A stretch of DNA of 64,000 nt. Source: DAIOEK01 sp963708715. GTDB taxonomy: Bacteria > Chloroflexota > Anaerolineae > Anaerolineales > Anaerolineaceae. The notes beneath the pieces are model-generated. The model searched no databases, was not told the origin of the DNA, and saw nothing but the letters and a program-made list of their open reading frames with translations. The position numbers and the translations under genes were made by a program. The first letter of the stretch is position 1. Each line of letters begins with the position of its first letter. The stretch is from positions 1,736,001 through 1,800,000 of the forward strand of contig CAVPSU010000001.1 of NCBI GenBank assembly GCA_963708715.1. The letters run 5' to 3'. Shown here piece by piece: positions 1 to 8,542 of this stretch.

Positions 1-517
1 CCAAAAGGCGAGTTGTATATGGAGGTTCGACTTGTTCTCGGGTATTGGTGGGTTGAACCCGGATCGGGCGATTATATTTTCGGGTTGGCGGTGGGATCAT
101 GGGCAGTAGATCATCGGGCACATAGGCGAATTCCTGTGGAACAGGACCCTGTTTTAAAAAAGCACGCGCGATCAATCCCCGGTACCAGAGGTATTCGGTT
201 GTGGAAACTGGATTCAAATAAGGTTGCTCGCGATCTCGCCAGGCTGATCCAAAATCACGAACTTCCCCATATTTTCGCGTAAACACATTCCAATTTACTC
301 TGCCGTGATGCTTCTGGAGTTCGTGCAACGCATCATGAGCTTCAGCCGTCAAAGTTGCAAACAAAGATTGGAATTTGGATAGCTCCGTCAATTGATTGGC
401 AATTTGTAATCGTTCAGCAGGAGAGTCTGAAGCAGGTGGTTCAATATCCCAGAGATTGGATAAAATGGTGAGAAAACCGGTATCCTGACCTTCCAGACTC
501 TGTAGTATATCGGGCAT
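1..517 (-). CDS. Helicase-associated-type protein, N-terminal part (cut by window edge)
   Basis: An uninterrupted minus-strand frame starts at an ATG at 517 and runs off the left edge, giving about 172 residues (MPDILQSLEG...). It is mostly helical and contains a motif-like stretch with RDREQPYLNPVS, EYLWYRGLI and PQEFAYVPDDLLP. I recognise this as resembling the N-terminal region of large Chloroflexota and Actinobacteria proteins annotated as helicase-associated (XPB/Ssl2-like) proteins. No helicase motif lies in the visible part, so the function is not shown. The plus-strand ORF over the same bases is a shadow. The coding frame is well supported; the family name is tentative. Confidence 0.6.
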   Translation of the reverse strand, partial: MPDILQSLEGQDTGFLTILSNLWDIEPPASDSPAERLQIANQLTELSKFQSLFATLTAEAHDALHELQKHHGRVNWNVFTRKYGEVRDFGSAWRDREQPYLNPVSTTEYLWYRGLIARAFLKQGPVPQEFAYVPDDLLPMIPPPTRKYNRPIRVQPTNTREQVEPPYTTRLL

Positions 518-651
518 GAGAATATCCTTTACTGATAAGGGTTATATATAAGTACTTCTATTTATATTTGAAAGGATCGATTTGTAACGATTTTTTCTTC
601 AATTACGCCAAGTATTTGCATCACTTTTCATAAATCTGGATAGTATATTTC

Positions 652-1566
652 TTATCTTACCACTTGCACTGCGTTTTGAAGCATCTCTGCATATAAATAG
701 TTACATTTTGAAGTAGGTGTCGCAAAGATCTCCCCGTCTGTATGTACAAAAAGTGGTCTATCGGAGGTCAGTTCGAATTTTTTAAATGTACTCATCGAAC
801 AATCAGAGAGCTTCGCCTGGCTACCCTTCATTACTTCTGGCAGTATCCGCAGCATTCGCAAACGGCTGACATGGTCAACCATCAGATAATCCAGGCGCCC
901 ATCATCTGGTTTCGAATCTGGAGTAACATGAAAACCGCCCCCTTCCCTATTCCCATTCATCAATACCAGCAGCATGAGGTCCTTGGACATTTCCTGATCG
1001 TCCACTGTAATTTTCAATTTGAAGGGTTCGTATTGAAATAGTATGGTTTGCAGGACAGCTATCAAATAGACGGAAAAACCTTGAAATACAGGTATCTTGC
1101 GGGACTTCAACGTGACAATTGTATCGAAACCGATCCCAATAGCGTTCGCCCAATATTCTTCCCGACCATGTTCATCTCTTACAATTCCGACATCAATTCC
1201 TTTTGGCGAACCGGATAAAGCCTGGCGCAATGCTTCTTCCGGGTTTGGGGAAATTCCACAAGCATAAGCGAGATCATTACCTGATCCGACTGGAACAATT
1301 CCTAATGCAGGTCGTTTGTCGGCGGGGACCTGCATCAATCCATTTAACACTTCATGCATGGTGCCGTCTCCACCTATCGCGACTACGAGATCATATCCTT
1401 CCAGTGCTGCCTGACGGGCTAACTCAGTGGCATGGGTGGGATATACAGTCCCCGTCCAATCAGCCCCTCCCAATTCATAGACAATTGGACGCAGCGCCGC
1501 AGCGATAGGCCAGGCTCTTCCCAGGTTAGCTTTCGGGTTGAAGATGAGCTTAACTCGTTTTGACAT
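652..1566 (-). CDS. Diacylglycerol kinase-family lipid kinase (YegS/DagK type)
   Basis: This is a 304-residue soluble or peripheral-membrane kinase of the DAGK_cat family, which phosphorylates diacylglycerol or a related lipid using ATP. The N-terminus has the family opening KLIFNPKANLG, and the nucleotide-binding GGDGTMHEVLNGL motif lies near residue 70, followed by GIVPVGSGNDLA. The usual C-terminal beta domain with DGRLDYLMV follows. I place the start at the ATG at 1566, because GGAGAG lies six bases upstream; a TTG four codons earlier would put that sequence inside the gene. It is divergent from pfkA. The exact lipid substrate cannot be read from sequence. Confidence 0.88.
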   Translation of the reverse strand: MSKRVKLIFNPKANLGRAWPIAAALRPIVYELGGADWTGTVYPTHATELARQAALEGYDLVVAIGGDGTMHEVLNGLMQVPADKRPALGIVPVGSGNDLAYACGISPNPEEALRQALSGSPKGIDVGIVRDEHGREEYWANAIGIGFDTIVTLKSRKIPVFQGFSVYLIAVLQTILFQYEPFKLKITVDDQEMSKDLMLLVLMNGNREGGGFHVTPDSKPDDGRLDYLMVDHVSRLRMLRILPEVMKGSQAKLSDCSMSTFKKFELTSDRPLFVHTDGEIFATPTSKCNYLYAEMLQNAVQVVR

Positions 1567-1634
1567 TTGTCTCTCCAAATTGGATTAAGATAATTATATA
1601 TTCTCTTAACCCGTTGAAGGAAGACAAGATGCTA

Positions 1635-1662
1635 TTGGATTTATTCAAAAGCCTTCTATAAT
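1635..1662 (+). promoter_or_regulatory. Promoter of pfkA
   Basis: TTGGAT (1635-1640), a 16-base spacer and a perfect TATAAT (1657-1662) lie 30 bases upstream of the pfkA start. The ribosome binding site TGGAGG follows directly before the ATG. Confidence 0.7.
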
Positions 1663-1691
1663 CAGCTTAAATACCATCACTGGAGGAATCC

Positions 1692-2774
1692 ATGAAAAAA
1701 ATTGCAGTATTAACTGGGGGCGGTGATGCACCCGGATTGAATGCGGTTCTGCGAGCGGTGGTAAAGACCACCATATTACATTTTGGCGGTGAGGTTCTGG
1801 GTGTCAAGGATGGGTTTGACGGCTTTGTCGAACCGGATGGAATTTTCCCGCTGAATCTGGAAGCCGTACGCGGGATTCTTCCCCGCGGAGGAACCATCCT
1901 GGGTACTGCGAACCGGGGGAATCCGTTTGCCCGGAAGATCCGAACAAACGGACAGTGGATAGTGGAAGACATTTCCCAGAAAATACTGGACAGGATCCAT
2001 TCGCTGGATCTGCTCAGTTTGATCGTCATTGGTGGTGATGGGACTTTGCGGATCGCTCAGGAATTATTCGAGCTTGGTGTCCCTGTGGTGGGCGTTCCGA
2101 AAACAATTGATAATGACATCGGCGGGACGGAGAGTTCATTCGGTTTCGATACGGCGCTCAATACAGCAATGGATGCGCTCGACCGTCTTCATACAACTGC
2201 TGAGGCACATCACAGGGCGATGGTGCTGGAGTTGATGGGCAGAGATGCGGGATTTATCACATTGAACGCCGGCCTGGCTGGAGGCGCAGATGTGATCCTC
2301 ATTCCGGAAATCCCATTTCAAATGGATTCGATCTGCCAGAAAATAAATGAACGGATGAATAGTGGCACCAAATTCAGTATTCTTGCCGTCGCAGAAGGAG
2401 CTCGTCCGGTTGAAGGAAGCCCAGTTTACTCGATCGCGGCAGATGAGGTTTCAGTCGCCAGATTGGGTGGGGTGGGCGAAATGGTTGCCCGGGAGATCGC
2501 CATTAGAACCGGTGTGGAAACACGGCTGACCGTGCTTGGTCATCTTCAACGGGGAGGAAGCCCCAGCGGTTTTGACCGGTGGCTCGCCACCCGGTATGGG
2601 GCGGCAGCCGTACGGTTGGCGATGACTGGAATTTCCGGACGAATGGTCTCACTGCAAAATGGGGTCATAACCGATGTAACCCTTGCAGAGGCGATTGCGA
2701 TACCTAAGAGGGTTGCCCTGGATGGCGATGCCATCCTTACCGGTCGCAATATCGGGATCTGTTTTGGAGACTAA
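1692..2774 (+). CDS. pfkA: 6-phosphofructokinase
   Basis: Phosphorylates fructose 6-phosphate to fructose 1,6-bisphosphate in glycolysis. The 360-residue protein opens with KIAVLTGGGDAPGLNA, has GGDGT at residues 114-118 and PKTIDND at 136-142, and later carries the substrate-binding MGRDAGF segment. A glycine in GGDGT points to ATP as donor, while lysine in PKTIDND rather than E. coli PGTIDND is typical of the group III branch that also contains PPi-dependent enzymes. This G/K combination is known from actinobacterial ATP-PFKs. The start has a strong TGGAGG site, and an intrinsic terminator follows the gene, so it is probably monocistronic. Confidence 0.93.
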   Translation: MKKIAVLTGGGDAPGLNAVLRAVVKTTILHFGGEVLGVKDGFDGFVEPDGIFPLNLEAVRGILPRGGTILGTANRGNPFARKIRTNGQWIVEDISQKILDRIHSLDLLSLIVIGGDGTLRIAQELFELGVPVVGVPKTIDNDIGGTESSFGFDTALNTAMDALDRLHTTAEAHHRAMVLELMGRDAGFITLNAGLAGGADVILIPEIPFQMDSICQKINERMNSGTKFSILAVAEGARPVEGSPVYSIAADEVSVARLGGVGEMVAREIAIRTGVETRLTVLGHLQRGGSPSGFDRWLATRYGAAAVRLAMTGISGRMVSLQNGVITDVTLAEAIAIPKRVALDGDAILTGRNIGICFGD

Positions 2775-2790
2775 TTGATATCTCTCTCTG

Positions 2791-2817
2791 AAAAAGCTGC
2801 CGTAAGGCAGCTTTTTT
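2791..2817 (+). terminator. Intrinsic terminator after pfkA
   Basis: AAAAAGCTGCC pairs with GGCAGCTTTTT across a GTAA loop and runs into a T tract. The A tract on the other side makes it look bidirectional, but no minus-strand gene ends here. Confidence 0.92.
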
Positions 2818-2921
2818 GTTCCTTCTTGACTGTTTCTTGACAGATTTTTCGCGATCATTGCCAATTTCTTGTCAAGTTAACAGGTATTAATAAGACTGAC
2901 AAATACGAATGAGAGAGATAT

Positions 2922-4854
2922 ATGCAGATCAATGACGAATTCACTAATGTTTTTAATGAGACAGTAGAAAAAGCTCCCAAACGGAGTTGGTTATCATTAC
3001 TGGTAGGAAAACCAATCTCAAGCGCCGATGCGCAACACCAGGCAATTGGCAAGGCGGTTGGTTTAGCCGTTTTTTCCTCAGACGCACTGTCGTCGGTAGC
3101 CTATGGACCGCAGGAATTAATGGTCATCCTGGCAGCCGCAGGATCAAGCGCATTGGGATTATCGATTCCGATCGTATCAGGAATCGTCGCACTATTATTT
3201 ATCCTTACCTTTTCTTACGAACAGACCATCCATGCCTACCCAGGCGGAGGTGGCGCCTACATCGTCGCCCGCGATAATCTGGGAGAATTGCCAGCTCAGA
3301 CAGCCGGTGCCGCTTTACTGACGGACTACATTCTCACGGTCGCTGTATCGATCTCTTCAGGTGTTGCGCAAATTGTCTCAGCTTATCCAGCGATCTACCC
3401 ATTTCGGGTGGAGATCGCGGTCGCCATGATCCTGCTTATTATGGTGATCAATCTACGCGGTGTGAAGGAATCAGGTATTACTTTCGCAATTCCGACCTAT
3501 TTGTTCCTGATAATCATGTTCACCATGCTTATTGTTGGTTTGTACCAGTATGCTACAGGAACCCTGGGTGTTGTAATAAACCCACCACACATTGAGACTT
3601 CACTCGTTCAACCAATTACAGCCTTATTGATATTACGGGCTTTCGCGAATGGCACTACCTCCCTGACAGGGGTGGAGGCAATTTCGAACGGTATTACCGC
3701 ATTTAAAGAACCGAGAAGTAAGAATGCAGGAACCACTCTTATTTGGATGGCAGGAATACTTGGCGTAATGTTACTTGCCACCACCATTCTTGCCGTTCAC
3801 TCAAGTGCCATTCCAGGCGAGGGAGAAACTATCATTTCTCAATTGGCGCGGACCATCTACCATAATCAGGGTATTCTCTACCTGGCGACCATCTCAGGCA
3901 CGACCATCATCCTGGTAATGGCAGCGAACACCGCTTTTGTCGATTTTCCAAGATTAGGAGCATTACATGCGACGGATGGATTTCTTCCACGCCAGCTCAC
4001 ATCCCGGGGCAGCCGTCTGGTCTTTGATCGAGGTATTGTTACATTAGCAGTCATGGCATCCTTACTTGTAATTGGATTTCAGGCTAGTGTAACAGGATTA
4101 ATTCCTCTTTACGCAATCGGTGTATTTCTATCATTCACTTTGTCCCAAACAGGAATGGCGAAGACGTTGGTGGAAAAGTGGACATCTAAAACCTGGCGAA
4201 CAACACATTGAACCAGGTTCGGTACTGGAGCATGATAATCGCTGGAAGCTTAAGATGGTCATTAATGGTTTTGGTGCACTTTGCACATTTACAGTCATGA
4301 TCATCTTTGCTGTAACGAAATTTAAAGATGGTGCCTGGGTTGTTATAGTTCTTACCCCTGTTCTGGTTACTATCTTCTTTTCAATCCATCACCATTATAA
4401 GAGTGTAGCAACCCAGCTCTCTCTCGAGTCGCACCAACAGGCAAATAGCATCAATCGCAACCGGGTCATCATGCCGATCGGCGGTGTCCATAACGGGACG
4501 ATCAAAGCGCTCAAATTTGCGCAGACCCTATCCGACGACGTCACCGCAATCCACATCAGTCTTGACCCGAAAGAAGCAGCCCGAATCGAGCAAAAGTGGA
4601 GCTATTGGGGTGAGAATAACCGCCTGATCATCCTCCATTCACCTTACCGCACGCTGATCGAACCATTGCTGGAGTACGTGGATCAGATCTCAAAAGTGAC
4701 CCTGACGAATGAGATCATCACCATAGTCGTACCCCAATTCAATTCCAAACATTGGTGGACGAAATACTTGCACACCAGAACAGCCGAGACTCTCCGCAAA
4801 GCCCTGCTAAACCGGGATGACATAGTCATCATCGAAGTGCCATATCAGGTTTGA
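2922..4854 (+). CDS. KimA-like APC-superfamily potassium importer (one frameshift)
   Basis: Predicted polytopic inner-membrane K+ importer of the KimA/YdaO branch of the APC superfamily. The N-terminal part shows the family pattern: LVGKPISSADAQHQAIGKAVGL, FSSDALSSVAYGPQE, YPGGGGAYIVARDNLGELPA and LLTDYILTVAVSISSGVAQ. The reading frame breaks near 4160: the first frame ends at 4211, and a second frame carries the last two membrane helices and a roughly 150-residue cytosolic tail to 4854. Removing one A in GCGAAGACG rejoins them as GMARRWWK, so a single inserted base explains the break. It stands directly before KdpD/KdpE-type regulators, which supports a potassium role. It could instead be an amino-acid permease, but the KimA signature is strong. 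Confidence 0.82.
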
Positions 4855-4871
4855 TAGGTAAATCCGCATGC

Positions 4872-4904
4872 AACCCTGCTTCAGTAATGGAGCAGGGTTC
4901 TTTT
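4872..4904 (+). terminator. Intrinsic terminator after the KimA-like gene
   Basis: AACCCTGCT (4872-4880) pairs with AGCAGGGTT (4891-4899) across a ten-base loop, followed by CTTTT. It separates the importer from the sensor-kinase gene, which has its own promoter. Confidence 0.85.
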
Positions 4905-4925
4905 AATCTGGTATGGTGGCTGAAG

Positions 4926-4940
4926 TATAATGACAACATG
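4926..4940 (+). promoter_or_regulatory. Minus-10 element for a predicted leaderless kdpD-like mRNA
   Basis: A perfect TATAAT at 4926-4931 ends six bases before the ATG at 4938. Transcription would begin at or next to the A of the start codon. No Shine-Dalgarno sequence precedes this ATG, and no good -35 is visible (TTAATC at 4903-4908 is poor). This also decides the start: upstream in-frame codons would lie before the promoter. Confidence 0.55.
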
Positions 4941-7538
4941 GATCAAGGTGAGACCGAGCGGAAGGGTGAATTAAAAGTATTTTTAGGGTATGCCCCCGGA
5001 GTAGGGAAGACCTACACCATGCTCGATGCAGCCGTTAGAAGACAAGCAGAGGGTATCCGTGTATTGCCGATGGCGATCAAAGAGTACCTGGGGAAGGGAT
5101 ATGACACCTTTCTCCGAAGAGTAGAAACCGATCTGCCAAATGGCATTCCATTTTCCGGAACGTATTCACTCGATCAAATTCTCCAAATTCATCCCGACCT
5201 CGTGGTCGTGGATGACGTGGCATCGCCAGTCTCGTTTTCTACCAGGCATCCACGCCGTTACCAGGATGTAATGGAATTACTCGAAAACGGGATCGATGTG
5301 TACACTGCCATGGATGTGTACCAGTTGGAGAGCTTGCAAGATGCGCCCTGGCAATGTGAACCGCTTAAGCAAACAGGATCGGTTCCTGACTCGTTCTTTG
5401 ACCTAGCCTCGGTGATCGAAGTCATAGACATTCCGCCAGCAGAATTGATCCAGCGAATAAAGTTATCCACAGAAATAGATCCTCTGATCATTGAGGCTTG
5501 TTCCTCGCTCGAACGATTGACTGCCATGCGCGAAGCGGCGTTACGCAGTGTAGCCGGAAGAGTGAAATCGATCTACTCACGGACAGCAAGCGACGGGCAA
5601 AACAAGTTACTACCCAATAAGATCCTCGTCTGCATCAGCTCACACCCATTAGCTGAGCGGTTGGTTCGCGCTGGAAGGCGAATGGCTGATGAGATGAACG
5701 TCGAATGGCATGTCTTGTTCGTTGAGACGCCCGATCGATTGGGAGAAATGTTTCCGAATAGCGAACAACTCCGCCGAACCTTCGAACTATCCCGTTCGTT
5801 AGGAGCTTCGGTTGTGCAGCGGCACGGACATGCCATTACTCCAACCATTCTGGAGTATGCACGGGAGAATGGTATCACCCGGATCATAATTGGCAATCCG
5901 CGTCGATCCTGGTGGCAAAAAGTGTTTAACCCCACAGTTGTCGATCAACTCTTGAAACAAAGTGGTTCCATTGACGTGTTCGTCATCAGCGATGAGCGAA
6001 CCGCGTTGCAAACCAGCTTTATGGAAAGGGTAACTCCCCACAGTCGCTGGACCAAGTACCTGAAAGCAGCCGGTTTGGTTCTGGTTGCCACGGCGATGAG
6101 TTATCCCTTACATTTTGGAATTACGGCTGTAAATGTGGTGATGATCTACCTGGCAGCTGTGACGATCAGCGCAATCTATTGGGGGAGGGGACCTTCTTTG
6201 CTCGCCTCCGTCCTGAGCGTCCTTGTCTTTGATTTCTTTATGCTCGAACCCAAGCTTAGCTTTACCGTGGAAGACACACAGTACCTGATCACATTGCTTG
6301 CATTTTTTATCGTTAGCCTGTTGGTAAGCAATCTGGCAGCAACCATCCGGGCACAAGTTGACAGCAGCCGGATGCGTGAGATCCGGACATCTGCCTTATA
6401 TAATCTAAGCCGGGAACTATCGACAGCCATGGATTTGGAGCTTGTGATTACAACCCTCCTCAAACAAATGACTGCCACCATTCATCGTGATGTTTGTCTC
6501 TACTTTGAAATCGATGGGAAACTTATTCAAAAATCTTCAACCACTGAATTGGTCCAGAGCAATGATTGGTTCAGGATCGTCTCATGGGTTATGGAGAAGC
6601 ATCAACCAGCCGGTTTTAATACCTCAACCTACCCGAATGAACGAACATTTTATCTGCCGATCCATTCGAATGGGATCAGCCGTGGTGTATTAGGGATATG
6701 GTTAAAAGATCCGCCTGATTATATTAATTTGGAAGAAAAACAAATGCTTGAAGCGTATGCCAATCTGGCAGCTTTGGCGATGGAACGCGTGCAGTTGATG
6801 GAAAAGGCAAATCAGATAAGAATATCAAAGGAAACAGAAAAATTGCAATCTGCTTTGTTGAATTCCATCTCCCATGACCTGCGTACACCCCTCTCGACCA
6901 TTCTCGGGACATTGAGCACTTTACATGAAGCGGAAGTCACTCCTGGGCTGGTAATGGACCGTGAAGCTCGATCTGATCTGGTAAACGCTGGATTGGAAGA
7001 AGCAGACCGCATGAACAGATTGATAGGGAACTTGTTGGATATGACAAGGCTCGAATCTGGCGCCATTCACCTGAAATTATCTGAAGCTTATATCGCGGAT
7101 GTGATTGCCAGCGCTCTCCGAAGGCTGAAATCACAGACCGCCCAAATCTACATCCACATGGAGATAGCTCCTGAGATTCCACCTGTCACCATGGATATCA
7201 CTCTGATCGAGCAGGTGATCGTCAACTTAATGGATAATGCCATTAAATTTTCTTCACCCGGTGATACGATCCAGGTTAAAGCTGAGGTCATGAAACAAAA
7301 CCTTACCGTGACCATTGCTGACCAAGGTTCAGGGATTCCTGAAGATGAGATCGACCGGATATTCGAGAAATTCTATCGAAGCAGGTCGCATGAACGAACT
7401 ACCGGCAGCGGATTGGGACTGGCAATTTGCAAAGGGTTCATCGACGTCCATAATGGAAAAATTATTGCCTGGAATAATCCAGATAGAGGAATATCCATTT
7501 CATTCACGATACCTCTATTGAATAGTGAGGTTGTATAG
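4938..7538 (+). CDS. kdpD: KdpD-type potassium sensor histidine kinase
   Basis: 866-residue membrane sensor kinase with full KdpD architecture. An N-terminal KdpD ATPase-like domain has Walker A GYAPGVGKT at residues 17-25. A universal-stress-like domain follows (about 255-375), then four closely spaced membrane helices of the DUF4118 type (about 385-475), a GAF-like region, and a histidine kinase core. That core has SISHDLRTPLS near residue 655, NLMDNAIKFS, DQGSGIPEDE and GSGLGLAI. The N-terminal domain is divergent: the usual VDELAHTN becomes VDDVASPVS, although RHPRRYQDV is kept. It is followed after 14 bases by its response regulator. No kdpFABC is present, so the likely target is the adjacent KimA-like importer; that link is inference. 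Confidence 0.9.
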   Translation: MDQGETERKGELKVFLGYAPGVGKTYTMLDAAVRRQAEGIRVLPMAIKEYLGKGYDTFLRRVETDLPNGIPFSGTYSLDQILQIHPDLVVVDDVASPVSFSTRHPRRYQDVMELLENGIDVYTAMDVYQLESLQDAPWQCEPLKQTGSVPDSFFDLASVIEVIDIPPAELIQRIKLSTEIDPLIIEACSSLERLTAMREAALRSVAGRVKSIYSRTASDGQNKLLPNKILVCISSHPLAERLVRAGRRMADEMNVEWHVLFVETPDRLGEMFPNSEQLRRTFELSRSLGASVVQRHGHAITPTILEYARENGITRIIIGNPRRSWWQKVFNPTVVDQLLKQSGSIDVFVISDERTALQTSFMERVTPHSRWTKYLKAAGLVLVATAMSYPLHFGITAVNVVMIYLAAVTISAIYWGRGPSLLASVLSVLVFDFFMLEPKLSFTVEDTQYLITLLAFFIVSLLVSNLAATIRAQVDSSRMREIRTSALYNLSRELSTAMDLELVITTLLKQMTATIHRDVCLYFEIDGKLIQKSSTTELVQSNDWFRIVSWVMEKHQPAGFNTSTYPNERTFYLPIHSNGISRGVLGIWLKDPPDYINLEEKQMLEAYANLAALAMERVQLMEKANQIRISKETEKLQSALLNSISHDLRTPLSTILGTLSTLHEAEVTPGLVMDREARSDLVNAGLEEADRMNRLIGNLLDMTRLESGAIHLKLSEAYIADVIASALRRLKSQTAQIYIHMEIAPEIPPVTMDITLIEQVIVNLMDNAIKFSSPGDTIQVKAEVMKQNLTVTIADQGSGIPEDEIDRIFEKFYRSRSHERTTGSGLGLAICKGFIDVHNGKIIAWNNPDRGISISFTIPLLNSEVV

Positions 7539-7552
7539 TTGAGAGATCAAGG

Positions 7553-8245
7553 ATGAGTATTGTGAATGCTCGGATTCTCATTGCAGACGATGAACGTCCT
7601 ATCCGACGATTCCTCAAGACCTCACTATCGGTGTATGGGTATGAGATCGAGGAAGCTGTTGATGGACAGGAAGCCATCTCTAAAACTGCTTCTTCTCACC
7701 CGGACTTATTGATCCTTGACCTCAGCCTTCCAGACATGGATGGTCTGACTGTATTAAAGAAAATCCGCGAATGGAGCAAAATCCCAATCATTATCCTGTC
7801 CGTCCGGGAGAGCGAAAAAGACAAAGTGGATGCGCTTGATTCTGGCGCAGATGATTATCTAACGAAACCGTTTAGTGTTGGTGAATTGATGGCGCGGATC
7901 AGGACCGCATTACGGCATTCCGAAATATCCGAAAAGATAGATTCCATTTTTGAGATTGACACCTTACGATTGGATATGGTGCGGCGGGTGGTGTCACTTC
8001 GGGGCGAGGAGATCTCACTGACACCAACGGAATATGAGTTGTTAAAAGTATTGATGCAGAATGCCGGAAAGGTATTGACCCATCACCAACTTTTACAGAA
8101 AGTGTGGGGGAGCGGGTATCAGGAAGATGCACATCTGCTTCGGGTAAATATTAGTAATTTGAGAAGAAAAATAGAGGACGATCCCGCCAACCCGACCTTT
8201 ATTCAGACGGAATCAGCGGTTGGGTACCGATTTTTACGTGAGTAA
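7553..8245 (+). CDS. kdpE: KdpE-type OmpR-family response regulator
   Basis: 230-residue DNA-binding regulator and partner of the preceding KdpD-type kinase. The receiver domain (about 8-120) has acidic DDE near the N-terminus, the phosphoacceptor in LLILDLSLPDMDG, and the conserved lysine in YLTKPFS. A winged-helix Trans_reg_C domain follows, with SLTPTEYELLKVL, LLQKVWG and RVNISNLRRKIEDDP, ending in the typical VGYRFL. Spacing of 14 bases to the kinase implies one transcript. Transcription ends at the hairpin at 8260-8277. Confidence 0.92.
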   Translation: MSIVNARILIADDERPIRRFLKTSLSVYGYEIEEAVDGQEAISKTASSHPDLLILDLSLPDMDGLTVLKKIREWSKIPIIILSVRESEKDKVDALDSGADDYLTKPFSVGELMARIRTALRHSEISEKIDSIFEIDTLRLDMVRRVVSLRGEEISLTPTEYELLKVLMQNAGKVLTHHQLLQKVWGSGYQEDAHLLRVNISNLRRKIEDDPANPTFIQTESAVGYRFLRE

Positions 8246-8255
8246 GTTTTAAATG

Positions 8256-8283
8256 AAAACGCCGCCGAAAGGCGGCGCTTTCC
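8256..8283. terminator. GC-rich hairpin terminator between convergent units
   Basis: CGCCGCC (8260-8266) and GGCGGCG (8271-8277) pair around a GAAA loop. Read on the minus strand the stem is followed by TTTTCATTT, a normal intrinsic terminator for the tiny ORF at 8301-8360. Read on the plus strand the tail is only CTTTCC, so it is a weaker terminator for the kdpE-like gene. Confidence 0.8.
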
Positions 8284-8336
8284 GCGCTGCGGATCCCTTA
8301 TCAACCGACGTTGAGGAGGGATGCCGCAGCGCTTTT
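8284..8336. other. Long composite hairpin overlapping the tiny ORF
   Basis: Three stacked stems can be drawn: GCGCTGCGG (8284-8292) with CCGCAGCGC (8324-8332), ATCCC (8293-8297) with GGGAT (8318-8322), and TCAAC (8301-8305) with GTTGA (8310-8314) closing a four-base loop. On the plus strand TTTT follows at 8333-8336, so it can act as a second terminator for the regulator transcript. On the minus strand it contains the last codons and the stop of the tiny ORF. Confidence 0.75.
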
Positions 8337-8360
8337 ACGGGTACTATCATAATCGTTCAT
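8301..8360 (-). CDS. Possible 19-residue peptide gene, unknown function
   Basis: The minus strand has ATG at 8360 preceded by GAGGAGGTGGTG, an eight-base match to the anti-Shine-Dalgarno complement (AGGAGGTG). The ORF encodes MNDYDSTRKSAAASLLNVG and ends in tandem TGA TAA stops. Upstream is an extended -10 (TGCTATACT, -10 at 8412-8407), and downstream a terminator with a TTTT tail. A stand-alone transcript of roughly 150 bases is therefore predicted. The peptide has an acidic N-terminus, a basic RK pair and a small hydrophobic C-terminus; it is no family I recognise. The second half is inside a strong hairpin, so this could instead be a small RNA. Confidence 0.45.
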   Translation of the reverse strand: MNDYDSTRKSAAASLLNVG

Positions 8361-8406
8361 GTAGGCACCACCTCCTCGTCGATGGGATAGCAAGTAGATA
8401 TACGCT

Positions 8407-8415
8407 AGTATAGCA
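8407..8415 (-). promoter_or_regulatory. Extended -10 promoter of the tiny ORF
   Basis: On the minus strand TATACT lies at 8412-8407 with TGC directly before it, an extended -10. The -35 region is poor at 17 bases. A second possible pair farther upstream is TTGTCA (from 8457) with TATTAT 18 bases later. Either gives a leader of about 40-60 bases. Confidence 0.5.
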
Positions 8416-8478
8416 TGAATTAATATTAATAATACTGCTTAATGAATTCTCTTGACAAAAATCGGTGCATGTTCTTAA

Positions 8479-8507
8479 TTGACGCTCCCAGATTGTGCCT
8501 GTATAAT
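8479..8507 (+). promoter_or_regulatory. Strong promoter of the DUF4388-GTPase-V4R operon
   Basis: TTGACG (8479-8484) and a perfect TATAAT (8502-8507) are separated by 17 bases, 35 bases before the ATG at 8543. It is divergent from the tiny-ORF promoter about 90 bases away. Confidence 0.85.
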
Positions 8508-8542
8508 TCTGTATACCTAGGTGTCTCAGAAGAGCATAGTCC

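Noticed and set aside
13..282. Plus-strand 89-codon ORF at the left edge
   Set aside because: It lies over a longer minus-strand frame (1-517) with coherent protein features; the plus frame has no motif.
2818..2921. c-di-AMP riboswitch before the KimA-like gene
   Set aside because: Only about 100 bases remain after the pfkA terminator and none of the conserved ydaO motif pieces is visible.
8321..8410. Plus-strand 30-codon ORF starting ATGCCGCAG behind GAGGAGG
   Set aside because: The ribosome site is one base from the ATG, too close to work, and it is the complement of the better-supported minus-strand ORF.
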